A stretch of 64,000 nucleotides of DNA. Source: Melastoma dodecandrum (taxonomy: Eukaryota; Streptophyta; Magnoliopsida; Myrtales; Melastomataceae). Shown here piece after piece: positions 1 through 10,904 of the stretch; position 1 is the first letter of the stretch, and each line of letters starts with the position of its first letter. Below the pieces are notes generated by a model. That model did no database searches and was not told where the DNA came from. It saw nothing but the letters and a program-made list of their open reading frames with translations. The stretch is from contig JARUPY010000602.1 of assembly GCA_029817715.1 (NCBI GenBank), forward strand, positions 1,319,501-1,383,500, given 5' to 3'. Both the position numbers and the translations under genes were made by a program.

Positions 1-152
1 AGCTTCGGGTCCTTGCAGAACTTCCCGTTGACGAAGACCGCATCCTTGGTGCTGTTGACGGCTACACAAAAGTCTTGAAGAGGACTTGGGTCATAGGCAA
101 GGGCGCAGACATTCACGAGAACCAGGATCGCAAGGGTGGCGAGGAACTTCAT
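1..152 (-). CDS. Germin-like protein GLP-M copy 0, 5' part only (cut by window edge)
   Basis: Only the first 50 or so codons of the minus-strand gene are present. The ATG is at 152-150, and the sequence runs through the signal peptide and the first mature segment ([22 protein letters not shown]) to the left edge. It matches the 5' end of the complete copies exactly at the protein level. The rest of the gene lies outside the window. Confidence 0.93.
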   Translation of the reverse strand, partial: MKFLATLAILVLVNVCALAYDPSPLQDFCVAVNSTKDAVFVNGKFCKDPK

Positions 153-843
153 GGTGGTGGTGGTGGGGGATGGGCTCGAGAAATCTCTCGTTTCGGTTAT
201 TCTGCTTGGATTTGAGGTTGTGGGATTTGTGAGATTGTGGGGGGTGATGGATGATCTCCATTTATAAAAAGGGATAATTTGACCCGGCATGGTTTCTTGG
301 TGAAGAGGATCAACAGGCTAAGGATAAAATAATCCTCAGATGACCATGACCATGTCTTTCCGTCCGGATGAATGCCTGGAAATGGTCCCCCTCTCCATGC
401 CAATTCCATCGCTCTTCTTCCGCTACGTGGAGCTGCAGCATTCAAGAACAGAAGCAGATCAAACCCTCCATAATTGATGCTTCCTTCTCCAGTTGGTTAA
501 TCTACGCAAGTACACAAGGAACAGTCGAATTGCCAAAACATATGGAAAAGGACCGTGTCTCCATCATCAACATCAAATGACTTCCGATCCGGCGAAAGTG
601 TGTTGAAGAGGACAACGGTGAAAAGGTCATCTGTATTTGGTAGCTTTATATGAATGAAATCTCTCAAAAAGAAATCAAAGTTTGCCGAGTCAATCGTTTC
701 CCCCAACCCCTAAACTATAAATACATGTTTCGTCCCCCCCATTCAAGCATATCGCTTCATCTCGTGCAGTGATCACTTCCAAGTTTCTGCAGAATCCCCA
801 CTGCTCAGAAATCGAAGGCCTTTGCCAACTCAAATCTGCGAAT
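153..843. promoter_or_regulatory. Divergent promoter region, unit 1
   Basis: These 691 bp separate the start codons of GLP-M and GLP-A. A TATA box facing right (CTATAAATA) lies at 715-723, about 120 bp before the GLP-A ATG. A TATA box facing left (TTTATAAA read on the minus strand) lies near 261-270, about 110 bp before the GLP-M ATG. Each probably leaves a 5' UTR of 80-90 nt. No factor-binding site can be assigned with confidence. Confidence 0.75.
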
Positions 844-1512
844 ATGAAGTCCCTTACTACCCTTCTCTTCGTTGCTTTGGCAGCTGCATCTGCGCTTGCC
901 TACGACCCCAGTCCTCTTCAGGATATTTGCGTGGCCGTGAACAGCACCAAGGATGCGGTCTTCATCAACGGGAAGTTCTGCAAGGACCCAAAGCTTTCCA
1001 CTGCCGAAGATTTCGTCTTCACTGGATTCAGGAAACCCGGGAACACCTCCAACCCTCTCGGCTCGAAGGTGACTCAGGGGTTCGTCGACCAGTTCCCCGG
1101 GATCAACACGCTCGGGATATCCATGGCTCGCTTGGACTTCGCCCCCTACGGTCTTAACCCACCCCACATCCATCCTCGTGGCACTGAGATCCTGGTTGTT
1201 GTTGAGGGCACCTTGTTTGTGGGTTTCGTCACCTCGAACCAACTCGGGAACCGCCTCTTCACCAAGGTCCTCTACCCTGGAGACGTTTTCGTTTTCCCGA
1301 TCGGTCTCATTCACTTCCAGCTTAACATCGGTAAGACCAACGTGGTGGCCTTCGCTGGCCTGAGCAGCCAAAACCCAGGACTCATCATGGTAGCCAATAA
1401 CGTGTTCGGATCAAGCCCACCGATCTCACGCGACGTCCTCACCAAGGCCTTCCAGGTTGACAACAAGGTGGTCAACTATCTCCAGTCCCAGTTCTGGACG
1501 GACAACAACTAA
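844..1512 (+). CDS. Germin-like protein GLP-A copy 1 (secreted cupin)
   Basis: An intronless 222-aa germin-like protein, predicted to be an apoplastic Mn-binding cupin of the subfamily-1 type. Family members show superoxide dismutase, phosphodiesterase or no known activity; true germins are oxalate oxidases. Residues 1-19 form a signal peptide (cut after ALA, before YDPSP). Cys29 and Cys46 are the conserved N-terminal disulfide pair. Cupin box 1 has His108, His110 and Glu115, and box 2 has His157, so all four metal ligands are present. N-glycosylation sequons are at Asn33 and Asn67. The first ATG of this frame is at 844; the frame is open further upstream but has no ATG. Copy-specific features are a Met in GLIMVANN where other copies have Val, STAEDF, and VFING. 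The enzymatic activity cannot be told from sequence. Confidence 0.95.
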   Translation: MKSLTTLLFVALAAASALAYDPSPLQDICVAVNSTKDAVFINGKFCKDPKLSTAEDFVFTGFRKPGNTSNPLGSKVTQGFVDQFPGINTLGISMARLDFAPYGLNPPHIHPRGTEILVVVEGTLFVGFVTSNQLGNRLFTKVLYPGDVFVFPIGLIHFQLNIGKTNVVAFAGLSSQNPGLIMVANNVFGSSPPISRDVLTKAFQVDNKVVNYLQSQFWTDNN

Positions 1513-2125
1513 AGCAACAATAATCCCCGGGGTTCAATTTATTGAACTTAGATTGGTTTATACTGATTGTATTGATCATATTTTGAATAATGAATGGTAG
1601 TGCCTCAATTGAAATAATTAAATAAAAAGGATTGTTGTTTTATTTATCTCCGATGTTCCTTTCAGCTTTGGCACATGGATTCACGATCATGAATTAACTC
1701 CTATGGCGATTTCGTAAACGGGAAACTCGTGACCAGACAAAGTGGCGAAACCATAAATGCCTTCTGCCTAAATAATCAGTCTTTAGTCTTCAGCCACTGT
1801 AACTGCCTTCTGCTTTGACGTCGAACGACATAAGGATATATTGTTGGTCTATCAATGGTTAAGCTACGACCAAATGTAGCCCCTTCTAAAGATTACTTCA
1901 CATGTACGATCAATCCACAAGCTCGGCATCCGATCGCAGTGCTAGTCATGTCCTCGGAGTCCAAATGCTTTGAAACCCAACTCATATGGTCCAGGAAGAC
2001 ATTCTGTGTTTCAATATGCTGGAGTTCTTTACTGGATTGTTTAGAATGGTTCATTAGACAGCTCATGTTTCGACTAACCATTTTTTAGAAATTCCCAGAT
2101 TTTAAACACTTAGGATCTGGATTTC
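1513..2125 (+). other. GLP-A 3' UTR and spacer, repeated in every unit
   Basis: Non-coding. AT-rich sequence after the stop includes AATAAA-like signals near 1618-1626 (attaaataaaaagg), a probable polyadenylation region for GLP-A. The remainder up to the GLP-B relic has only short chance ORFs. The same stretch follows GLP-A in all units, and a diverged version follows the last GLP-A (29930-30566). Confidence 0.7.
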
Positions 2126-2789
2126 ATGTTAATCGACGTACAATCTCCACCTGACGGAGGTAAGACATTTATTTCGGGATAGAACTCATTGTGAATCCTG
2201 GTTGCGACAAGCATGAACATTGTGAAGATTTGCAGTGTTCGTCAATGGGAAGTTCTGCAAGGACCCGAAACTGGCCACCGCCGATGATTTCCTGTTCACT
2301 GGGTTGAGGACCCCCGGTAACACTAACAACCCGCTCGGATCAAAGGTCACTCCTGCTTTCGTAGACCAGTTCCCGGGAATCAACACGCTCGGCATCTCCA
2401 TGGCTCGCCTGGACTTTGCTCCCAACGGCCTGAACCCTCCCCATACTCATCCCCGTGGCACAGAGATCCTGGTCGTCATCGAGGGCACTCTGTATGTCGG
2501 ATTCGTCACCTCGAACCAGCTCAACAACAAACTCCTCACCAAGATCCTCAATCCGGGAGACGTGTTCGTCTTCCCCATTGGCCTCATCCACTTCCAGCTG
2601 AACGTGGGGAAGACTAACGCGGTGGCATTTGCTGGCCTGAGCAGCCAGAGCCCTGGAGTCATCACGATTGCCAACTCAGTGTTTGGAGCTAAGCCCCCGA
2701 TCTCGGACGACGTCCTTGCCAAGGCTTTCCAGGTGGATAAGAAGGTGGTCGACGCCCTCCAGGCTCAGTTTTGGTACGACAACAACTAA
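2126..2789 (+). pseudogene. GLP-B relic copy 1: exon 2 of a germin-like gene with a replaced first exon
   Basis: Exon 2 (2236-2789) encodes [11 protein letters not shown] through both cupin boxes (HTH, Glu, His all present) to WYDNN, 184 codons and intact. It is preceded by an acceptor (ttgcag) and a 76-bp intron remnant (2160-2235) whose donor, gag|gtaagacattt, matches intron 1 of the complete paralogue at 31724. The true exon 1 (signal peptide and about 38 residues) is gone; left of about 2157 the sequence is GLP-A flank. An ATG at 2126 nevertheless reads MLIDVQSPPDG and joins exon 2 in the right phase (34 nt, phase 1) if the intron is spliced, giving 195 aa with no signal peptide. I call it a relic because no promoter is evident. 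A leaderless cytosolic product is the alternative. This copy has [10 protein letters not shown]. Confidence 0.75.
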
Positions 2790-3544
2790 TTAAACACAAA
2801 CACGGTTGTTTGTTTCCCGACATAATAAAACAGTGGCCGCATCTGCTGTGACCGCAAAGATTGTATCTGTGATGATAGAATGAACTTCTGTTATCATTCA
2901 TCACCTCATTATTTAGTATGATTTGGGTTATTCACTGAAGAACTATCTTCCACGCATTGTCCACGTATCCTATGCACAGACGTAAGGCAACAGACGGTGA
3001 TCACGGTCGAGGATTATCGAACTCGAATTCGATGAACGAGTCTCGACAAGATAGCCTAGGTACGATAAGTTTTGAACCGAATAGAGAATCCAAGTCACTC
3101 ACTAAGATCAACCCACGTTGGTCATAGGAATAATTTTTTTTCTCGCTTTTTCCCAATAATTTCATTTAATTTGGGCTTGTTCCTAGGCGCGATGTGGGCC
3201 TGGGCTTCACTTCACCCCGTCGCTCCTCACTTTCCCTCTGATAAACTCCAAACATATCTTGGTTCTTAAGACTGGCCAGGGCGTGGATGTTCGAAACCGA
3301 TGTCTTGACTGCTGCTCGTCGCGTTAACGGGGGCACCCTGGTGCTTTTGGTTCATGCGGTGGAAATGGAAAAGAAAGTTTCTGTAGTGCAAAGGGAAAAG
3401 AAATGGTCCTTTTGCTTTCGGAAGCAGAAAATAAAGAGAGATCTTGTCTTAGAATGAAAAAGGTTACATTGGAATCCTCCCTTGTTCCGTCAACGAAAGA
3501 ATTTTGTCAGCTAAGTGATGTTCACTTATTTGTGTCGAGTGCGT
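2790..3544. other. Convergent spacer between GLP-B relic and GLP-M, repeated in every unit
   Basis: 755 bp with no supportable gene. An AATAAAA signal at about 2823-2829 could end GLP-B transcripts. The interval is the 3'-to-3' gap between the plus-strand relic and the minus-strand GLP-M. Its sequence differs from the 3' flanks of the complete paralogues at 31724 and 38567, so the relic did not come from either of those copies as they stand now. Confidence 0.6.
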
Positions 3545-4210
3545 CTAGTTGTCCCACCAGAACTGCGACTGCAGGTACTTCACGACGTCCTTGTCCACCT
3601 GGAAGGCCTTCGTGAGGACGTCCGAGGAGATCGGAGGCTGTGAACCGAATACAGAGTTGGCAACGGTAATGACGCCGGGGTTCTGGCTACTCAGGCCTGC
3701 AAAGGCCACCGCATTGGTCTTTCCGATGTTGAACTGGAAGTGGATGAGCCCTATGGGGAACACGAATACGTCTCCCGGATACAGGACCTTGGTGAATAGA
3801 CGGTTCCCGAGCTGGTTGGAGGTGACGAAACCCACGTACAAGGTACCCTCCACAACAACAAGGATTTCAGTCCCCCGTGGATGAGTGTGGGGAGGGTTCA
3901 GGCCGTAGGGTGCGAAGTCAATGCGGGCCATCGAGATCCCGAGAGTGTTGATTCCGGCAAACTGGTCGACAAAAGCAGGGGTGACTTTCGATCCCAGGGG
4001 GTTAGATGTGTTTCCAGGCGTCCTGAATCCGGTGAAGGTGAAGTCATCGGCGGAGGCAAGCTTCGGGTCCTTGCAGAACTTCCCGTTGACGAAGACCGCA
4101 TCCTTGGTGCTGTTGACGGCTACACAAAAGTCTTGAAGAGGACTTGGGTCATAGGCAAGGGCGCAGACATTCACGAGAACCAGGATCGCAAGGGTGGCGA
4201 GGAACTTCAT
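3545..4210 (-). CDS. Germin-like protein GLP-M copy 1 (secreted cupin)
   Basis: An intronless 221-aa germin-like protein, predicted secreted. The signal peptide is residues 1-19 ([11 protein letters not shown]...CALA), with mature [10 protein letters not shown]. Cys29/Cys46 form the expected disulfide. Box 1 PHTHPRGTE gives His108, His110 and Glu115; box 2 [13 protein letters not shown] gives His157. Sequons are at Asn33 and Asn67. The C-terminus is QSQFWWDN. The frame extends 46 codons upstream to another ATG at 4348, but that ATG lies beyond the minus-strand TATA box (about 4319-4328), so 4210 is the start. The gene is divergent from GLP-A and convergent with GLP-B. All seven complete copies encode the same protein, unlike GLP-A. 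Confidence 0.96.
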   Translation of the reverse strand: MKFLATLAILVLVNVCALAYDPSPLQDFCVAVNSTKDAVFVNGKFCKDPKLASADDFTFTGFRTPGNTSNPLGSKVTPAFVDQFAGINTLGISMARIDFAPYGLNPPHTHPRGTEILVVVEGTLYVGFVTSNQLGNRLFTKVLYPGDVFVFPIGLIHFQFNIGKTNAVAFAGLSSQNPGVITVANSVFGSQPPISSDVLTKAFQVDKDVVKYLQSQFWWDN

Positions 4211-4901
4211 GGTGGTGGTGGTGGGGGATGGGCTCGAGAAATCTCTCGTTTCGGTTATTCTGCTTGGATTTGAGGTTGTGGGATTTGTGAGATTGTGGGG
4301 GGTGATGGATGATCTCCATTTATAAAAAGGGATAATTTGACCCGGCATGGTTTCTTGGTGAAGAGGATCAACAGGCTAAGGATAAAATAATCCTCAGATG
4401 ACCATGACCATGTCTTTCCGTCCGGATGAATGCCTGGAAATGGTCCCCCTCTCCATGCCAATTCCATCGCTCTTCTTCCGCTACGTGGAGCTGCAGCATT
4501 CAAGAACAGAAGCAGATCAAACCCTCCATAATTGATGCTTCCTTCTCCAGTTGGTTAATCTACGCAAGTACACAAGGAACAGTCGAATTGCCAAAACATA
4601 TGGAAAAGGACCGTGTCTCCATCATCAACATCAAATGACTTCCGATCCGGCGAAAGTGTGTTGAAGAGGACAACGGTGAAAAGGTCATCTGTATTTGGTA
4701 GCTTTATATGAATGAAATCTCTCAAAAAGAAATCAAAGTTTGCCGAGTCAATCGTTTCCCCCAACCCCTAAACTATAAATACATGTTTCGTCCCCCCCAT
4801 TCAAGCATATCGCTTCATCTCGTGCAGTGATCACTTCCAAGTTTCTGCAGAATCCCCACTGCTCAGAAATCGAAGGCCTTTGCCAACTCAAATCTGCGAA
4901 T
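4211..4901. promoter_or_regulatory. Divergent promoter region, unit 2
   Basis: Same layout as unit 1: rightward TATA (CTATAAATA) at 4773-4781, leftward TATA at about 4319-4328. It carries the 'ccgatccgg' variant near 4644, shared with units 1 and 5; the other five units have 'ccaatccgg'. Confidence 0.75.
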
Positions 4902-5570
4902 ATGAAGTCCCTTACTACCCTTCTCTTCGTTGCTTTGGCAGCTGCATCTGCGCTTGCCTACGACCCCAGTCCTCTTCAGGATATTTGCGTGGCCGTGAAC
5001 AGCACCAAGGATGCGGTCTTCATCAACGGGAAGTTCTGCAAGGACCCAAAGCTTTCCACTGCCGAAGATTTCGTCTTCACTGGATTCAGGAAACCCGGGA
5101 ACACCTCCAACCCTCTCGGCTCGAAGGTGACTCAGGGGTTCGTCGACCAGTTCCCCGGGATCAACACGCTCGGGATATCCATGGCTCGCTTGGACTTCGC
5201 CCCCTACGGTCTTAACCCACCCCACATCCATCCTCGTGGCACTGAGATCCTGGTTGTTGTTGAGGGCACCTTGTTTGTGGGTTTCGTCACCTCGAACCAA
5301 CTCGGGAACCGCCTCTTCACCAAGGTCCTCTACCCTGGAGACGTTTTCGTTTTCCCGATCGGTCTCATTCACTTCCAGCTTAACATCGGTAAGACCAACG
5401 TGGTGGCCTTCGCTGGCCTGAGCAGCCAAAACCCAGGACTCATCGTGGTAGCCAATAACGTGTTCGGATCAAGCCCACCGATCTCACGCGACGTCCTCAC
5501 CAAGGCCTTCCAGGTTGACAACAAGGTGGTCAACTATCTCCAGTCCCAGTTCTGGACGGACAACAACTAA
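4902..5570 (+). CDS. Germin-like protein GLP-A copy 2
   Basis: Intronless, 222 aa, complete, with signal peptide, Cys pair and all four cupin metal ligands as in copy 1. It differs from copy 1 by Val instead of Met in GLIVVANN, and shares STAEDF and VFING with it. Copies 1 and 2 are therefore sister units over this gene. Confidence 0.95.
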   Translation: MKSLTTLLFVALAAASALAYDPSPLQDICVAVNSTKDAVFINGKFCKDPKLSTAEDFVFTGFRKPGNTSNPLGSKVTQGFVDQFPGINTLGISMARLDFAPYGLNPPHIHPRGTEILVVVEGTLFVGFVTSNQLGNRLFTKVLYPGDVFVFPIGLIHFQLNIGKTNVVAFAGLSSQNPGLIVVANNVFGSSPPISRDVLTKAFQVDNKVVNYLQSQFWTDNN

Positions 5571-6183
5571 AGCAACAATAATCCCCGGGGTTCAATTTAT
5601 TGAACTTAGATTGGTTTATACTGATTGTATTGATCATATTTTGAATAATGAATGGTAGTGCCTCAATTGAAATAATTAAATAAAAAGGATTGTTGTTTTA
5701 TTTATCTCCGATGTTCCTTTCAGCTTTGGCACATGGATTCACGATCATGAATTAACTCCTATGGCGATTTCGTAAACGGGAAACTCGTGACCAGACAAAG
5801 TGGCGAAACCATAAATGCCTTCTGCCTAAATAATCAGTCTTTAGTCTTCAGCCACTGTAACTGCCTTCTGCTTTGACGTCGAACGACATAAGGATATATT
5901 GTTGGTCTATCAATGGTTAAGCTACGACCAAATGTAGCCCCTTCTAAAGATTACTTCACATGTACGATCAATCCACAAGCTCGGCATCCGATCGCAGTGC
6001 TAGTCATGTCCTCGGAGTCCAAATGCTTTGAAACCCAACTCATATGGTCCAGGAAGACATTCTGTGTTTCAATATGCTGGAGTTCTTTACTGGATTGTTT
6101 AGAATGGTTCATTAGACAGCTCATGTTTCGACTAACCATTTTTTAGAAATTCCCAGATTTTAAACACTTAGGATCTGGATTTC

Positions 6184-6846
6184 ATGTTAATCGACGTACA
6201 ATCTCCACCTGACGGAGGTAAGACATTTATTTCGGGATAGAACTCATTGTGAATCCTGGTTGCGACAAGCATGAACATTGTGAAGATTTGCAGTGTTCGT
6301 CAATGGGAAGTTCTGCAAGGACCCGAAACTGGCCACCGCCGAGGATTTCCTGTTCACTGGGTTGAGGACCCCCGGTAACACTAACAACCCGCTCGGATCA
6401 AAGGGCACTCCTGCTTTCGTAGACCAGTTCCCGGAATCAACACGCTCGGCATCTCCATGGCTCGCCTGGACTTTGCTCCCAACGGCCTGAACCCTCCCCA
6501 TACTCATCCCCGTGGCACAGAGATCCTGGTCGTCATCGAGGGCACTCTGTATGTCGGATTCGTCACCTCGAACCAGCTCAACAACAAACTCCTCACCAAG
6601 ATCCTCAATCCGGGAGACGTGTTCGTCTTCCCCATTGGCCTCATCCACTTCCAGCTGAACGTGGGGAAGACCAACGCGGTGGCATTTGCTGGCCTGAGAA
6701 GCCAGAGCCCTGGAGTCATCACGATTGCCAACTCAGTGTTTGGAGCTAAGCCCCCGATCTCGGACGACGTCCTTGCCAAGGCTTTCCAGGTGGATAAGAA
6801 GGTGGTCGACGCCCTCCAGGCTCAGTTTTGGTACGACAACAACTAA
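6184..6846 (+). pseudogene. GLP-B relic copy 2, additionally frameshifted
   Basis: Same replaced first exon as copy 1 (ATG at 6184, donor at 6218, exon 2 from 6294). One G is missing at about 6433 (ttcccggaatc against ttcccgggaatc in all other copies). This breaks the frame just before the GINTLGIS segment and the cupin boxes. Other private or rare changes are aaagggcac (Val to Gly) and GLRSQ, the latter shared with copy 6. Even the fusion ORF discussed for copy 1 is dead here. Confidence 0.9.
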
Positions 6847-7601
6847 TTAAACACAAACACGGTTGTTTGTTTCCCGACATAATAAAACAGTGGCCGCATC
6901 TGCTGTGACCGCAAAGATTGTATCTGTGATGATAGAATGAACTTCTGTTATCATTCATCACCTCATTATTTAGTATGATTGGGGTTATTCACTGAAGAAC
7001 TATCTTCCACGCATTGTCCACGTATCCTCTGCACAGACGTAAGGCAACAGACGGTGATCACGGTCGAGGATTATCGAACTCGAATTCGATGAACGAGTCT
7101 CGACAAGATAGCCTAGGTACGATAAGTTTTGAACCGAATAGAGAATCCAAGTCACTCACTAAGATCAACCCACGTTGGTCATAGGAATAATTTTTTTTCT
7201 CGCTTTTTCCCAATAATTTCATTTAATTTGGGCTTGTTCCTAGGCGCGATGTGGGCCTGGGCTTCACTTCACCCCGTCGCTCCTCACTTTCCCTCTGATA
7301 AACTCCAAACATATCTTGGTTCTTAAGACTGGCCAGGGCGTGGATGTTCGAAACCGATGTCTTGACTGCTGCTCGTCGCGTTAACGGGGGCACCCTGGTG
7401 CTTTTGGTTCATGCGGTGGAAATGGAAAAGAAAGTTTCTGTAGTGCAAAGGGAAAAGAAATGGTCCTTTTGCTTTCGGAAGCAGAAAATAAAGAGAGATC
7501 TTGTCTTAGAATGAAAAAGGTTACATTGGAATCCTCCCTTGTTCCGTCAACGAAAGAATTTTGTCAGCTAAGTGATGTTCACTTATTTGTGTCGAGTGCG
7601 T

Positions 7602-8267
7602 CTAGTTGTCCCACCAGAACTGCGACTGCAGGTACTTCACGACGTCCTTGTCCACCTGGAAGGCCTTCGTGAGGACGTCCGAGGAGATCGGAGGCTGTGA
7701 ACCGAATACAGAGTTGGCAACGGTAATGACGCCGGGGTTCTGGCTACTCAGGCCTGCAAAGGCCACCGCATTGGTCTTTCCGATGTTGAACTGGAAGTGG
7801 ATGAGCCCTATGGGGAACACGAATACGTCTCCCGGATACAGGACCTTGGTGAATAGACGGTTCCCGAGCTGGTTGGAGGTGACGAAACCCACGTACAAGG
7901 TACCCTCCACAACAACAAGGATTTCAGTCCCCCGTGGATGAGTGTGGGGAGGGTTCAGGCCGTAGGGTGCGAAGTCAATGCGGGCCATCGAGATCCCGAG
8001 AGTGTTGATTCCGGCAAACTGGTCGACAAAAGCAGGGGTGACTTTCGATCCCAGGGGGTTAGATGTGTTTCCAGGCGTCCTGAATCCGGTGAAGGTGAAG
8101 TCATCGGCGGAGGCAAGCTTCGGGTCCTTGCAGAACTTCCCGTTGACGAAGACCGCATCCTTGGTGCTGTTGACGGCTACACAAAAGTCTTGAAGAGGAC
8201 TTGGGTCATAGGCAAGGGCGCAGACATTCACGAGAACCAGGATCGCAAGGGTGGCGAGGAACTTCAT
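7602..8267 (-). CDS. Germin-like protein GLP-M copy 2
   Basis: Complete 221-aa intronless gene, protein identical to copy 1. The start is the CAT at 8265-8267, downstream of the minus-strand TATA box. It is convergent with the frameshifted GLP-B relic. Confidence 0.96.
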   Translation of the reverse strand: MKFLATLAILVLVNVCALAYDPSPLQDFCVAVNSTKDAVFVNGKFCKDPKLASADDFTFTGFRTPGNTSNPLGSKVTPAFVDQFAGINTLGISMARIDFAPYGLNPPHTHPRGTEILVVVEGTLYVGFVTSNQLGNRLFTKVLYPGDVFVFPIGLIHFQFNIGKTNAVAFAGLSSQNPGVITVANSVFGSQPPISSDVLTKAFQVDKDVVKYLQSQFWWDN

Positions 8268-8958
8268 GGTGGTGGTGGTGGGGGATGGGCTCGAGAAATC
8301 TCTCGTTTCGGTTATTCTGCTTGGATTTGAGGTTGTGGGATTTGTGAGATTGTGGGGGGTGATGGATGATCTCCATTTATAAAAAGGGATAATTTGACCC
8401 GGCATGGTTTCTTGGTGAAGAGGATCAACAGGCTAAGGATAAAATAATCCTCAGATGACCATGACCATGTCTTTCCGTCCGGATGAATGCCTGGAAATGG
8501 TCCCCCTCTCCATGCCAATTCCATCGCTCTTCTTCCGCTACGTGGAGCTGCAGCATTCAAGAACAGAAGCAGATCAAACCCTCCATAATTGATGCTTCCT
8601 TCTCCAGTTGGTTAATCTACGCAAGTACACAAGGAACAGTCGAATTGCCAAAACATATGGAAAAGGACCGTGTCTCCATCATCAACATCAAATGACTTCC
8701 AATCCGGCGAAAGTGTGTTGAAGAGGACAACGGTGAAAAGGTCATCTGTATTTGGTAGCTTTATATGAATGAAATCTCTCAAAAAGAAATCAAAGTTTGC
8801 CGAGTCAATCGATTCCCCCAACCCCTAAACTATAAATACATGTTTCGTCCCCCCCATTCAAGCATATCGCTTCATCTCGTGCAGTGATCACTTCCAAGTT
8901 TCTGCAGAATCCCCACTGCTCAGAAATCGAAGGCCTTTGCCGACTCAACTCTGCGAAT
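8268..8958. promoter_or_regulatory. Divergent promoter region, unit 3
   Basis: 691 bp with the same paired TATA boxes. It has 'ccaatccgg' near 8700 and 'caatcgattccc' near 8808. The latter base is shared only with unit 8, one of the markers showing that units are mosaics. Confidence 0.75.
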
Positions 8959-9627
8959 ATGAAGTCCCTTACTACCCTTCTCTTCATTGCTTTGGCAGCT
9001 GCATCTGCACTTGCCTACGACCCCAGTCCTCTTCAAGACTTTTGTGTAGCCGTCAACAGCACCGAGGATGCGGTCTTCGTCAACGGGAAGTTCTGTAAGG
9101 ACCCAAAGCTTTCCACTGCCGATGATTTCGTCTTCACTCAATTCAGGAAACCCGGGAACACCTCCAACCCTCTCGGCTCGAAGGTGACTCAGGGGTTCGT
9201 CGACCAGTTCCCCGGGATCAACACGCTCGGGATATCCATGGCTCGCTTGGACTTCGCCCCCTACGGTCTTAACCCACCCCACATCCATCCTCGTGGCACT
9301 GAGATCCTGGTTGTTGTTGAGGGCACCTTGTTTGTGGGTTTCGTCACCTCGAACCAACTCGGGAACCGCCTCTTCACCAAGGTCCTCTACCCTGGAGACG
9401 TTTTCGTTTTCCCGATCGGTCTCATTCACTTCCAGCTTAACATCGGTAAGACCAACGTGGTGGCCTTCGCTGGCCTGAGCAGCCAAAACCCAGGACTCAT
9501 CGTGGTAGCCAATAACGTGTTCGGATCAAGCCCACCGATCTCACGCGACGTCCTCACCAAGGCCTTCCAGGTTGACAACAAGGTGGTCAACTATCTCCAG
9601 TCCCAGTTCTGGACGGACAACAACTAA
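8959..9627 (+). CDS. Germin-like protein GLP-A copy 3 (with a GLP-M-like tract)
   Basis: Intronless, 222 aa, complete, all cupin ligands present. It is the most divergent GLP-A. It reads [20 protein letters not shown], where the Phe and the surrounding synonymous bases (about 9028-9085) match GLP-M rather than other GLP-A copies. It also has Ile10 in the signal peptide (shared with copy 6) and TQFRK (shared with copy 8). Lys to Glu in NSTED is private; the sequon is kept. Confidence 0.95.
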   Translation: MKSLTTLLFIALAAASALAYDPSPLQDFCVAVNSTEDAVFVNGKFCKDPKLSTADDFVFTQFRKPGNTSNPLGSKVTQGFVDQFPGINTLGISMARLDFAPYGLNPPHIHPRGTEILVVVEGTLFVGFVTSNQLGNRLFTKVLYPGDVFVFPIGLIHFQLNIGKTNVVAFAGLSSQNPGLIVVANNVFGSSPPISRDVLTKAFQVDNKVVNYLQSQFWTDNN

Positions 9628-10240
9628 AGCAACAATAATCCCCGGGGTTCAATTTATTGAACTTAGATTGGTTTATACTGATTGTATTGATCATATTTTG
9701 AATAATGAATGGTAGTGCCTCAATTGAAATAATTAAATAAAAAGGATTGTTGTTTTATTTATCTCCGATGTTCCTTTCAGCTTTGGCACATGGATTCACG
9801 ATCATGAATTAACTCCTATGGCGATTTCGTAAACGGGAAACTCGTGACCAGACAAAGTGGCGAAACCATAAATGCCTTCTGCCTAAATAATCAGTCTTTA
9901 GTCTTCAGCCACTGTAACTGCCTTCTGCTTTGACGTCGAACGACATAAGGATATATTGTTGGTCTATCAATGGTTAAGCTACGACCAAATGTAGCCCCTT
10001 CTAAAGATTACTTCACATGTACGATCAATCCACAAGCTCGGCATCCGATCGCAGTGCTAGTCATGTCCTCGGAGTCCAAATGCTTTGAAACCCAACTCAT
10101 ATGGTCCAGGAAGACATTCTGTGTTTCAATATGCTGGAGTTCTTTACTGGATTGTTTAGAATGGTTCATTAGACAGCTCATGTTTCGACTAACCATTTTT
10201 TAGAAATTCCCAGATTTTAAACACTTAGGATCTGGATTTC

Positions 10241-10904
10241 ATGTTAATCGACGTACAATCTCCACCTGACGGAGGTAAGACATTTATTTCGGGATAGAAC
10301 TCATTGTGAATCCTGGTTGCGACAAGCATGAACATTGTGAAGATTTGCAGTGTTCGTCAATGGGAAGTTCTGCAAGGACCCGAAACTGGCCACCGCCGAT
10401 GATTTCCTGTTCACTGGGTTGAGGACCCCCGGTAACACTAACAACCCGCTCGGATCAAAGGTCACTCCTGCTTTCGTAGACCAGTTCCCGGGAATCAACA
10501 CGCTCGGCATCTCCATGGCTCGCCTGGACTTTGCTCCCAACGGCCTGAACCCTCCCCATACTCATCCCCGTGGCACAGAGATCCTGGTCGTCATCGAGGG
10601 CACTCTGTATGTCGGATTCGTCACCTCGAACCAGCTCAACAACAAACTCTTCACCAAGATCCTCTATCCGGGAGACGTGTTCGTCTTCCCCATTGGCCTC
10701 ATCCACTTCCAGCTGAACGTGGGGAAGACCAACGCGGTGGCATTTGCTGGCCTGAGCAGCCAGAGCCCTGGAGTCATCACGATTGCCAACTCAGTGTTTG
10801 GAGCTAAGCCCCCGATCTCGGACGACGTCCTTGCCAAGGCTTTCCAGGTGGATAAGAAGGTGGTCGACGCCCTCCAGGCTCAGTTTTGGTACGACAACAA
10901 CTAA
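10241..10904 (+). pseudogene. GLP-B relic copy 3
   Basis: Replaced first exon (candidate ATG 10241), intron remnant, intact exon 2 from 10351. It carries the [10 protein letters not shown] allele, which is the state in the complete paralogue at 31724, instead of [10 protein letters not shown], together with ISDDVLAK. The fusion ORF is open. Confidence 0.75.

Noticed and set aside
197..445. Small ORFs inside the divergent promoter (82, 70 and 69 codons), repeated per unit
   Set aside because: They overlap promoter elements, match no family, and are conserved only through unit duplication.
805..1371. Long minus-strand ORF (188 codons) opposite GLP-A, recurring in every unit
   Set aside because: It is the antisense shadow of the GLP-A coding sequence; no start signal, promoter or family match, and it recurs only because the unit repeats.
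1855..2088. 77-codon ORF between GLP-A and GLP-B
   Set aside because: AT-rich chance ORF with an overlapping antisense ORF; no recognisable domain; in the last unit the plus-strand frame is broken.
3881..4273. 130-codon plus-strand ORF opposite GLP-M
   Set aside because: Antisense shadow of GLP-M; composition follows the complementary codons.
4211..4348. N-terminal extension of GLP-M to the ATG at 4348
   Set aside because: It runs through the minus-strand TATA box, so it lies outside the expected transcript, and it would bury the signal peptide.
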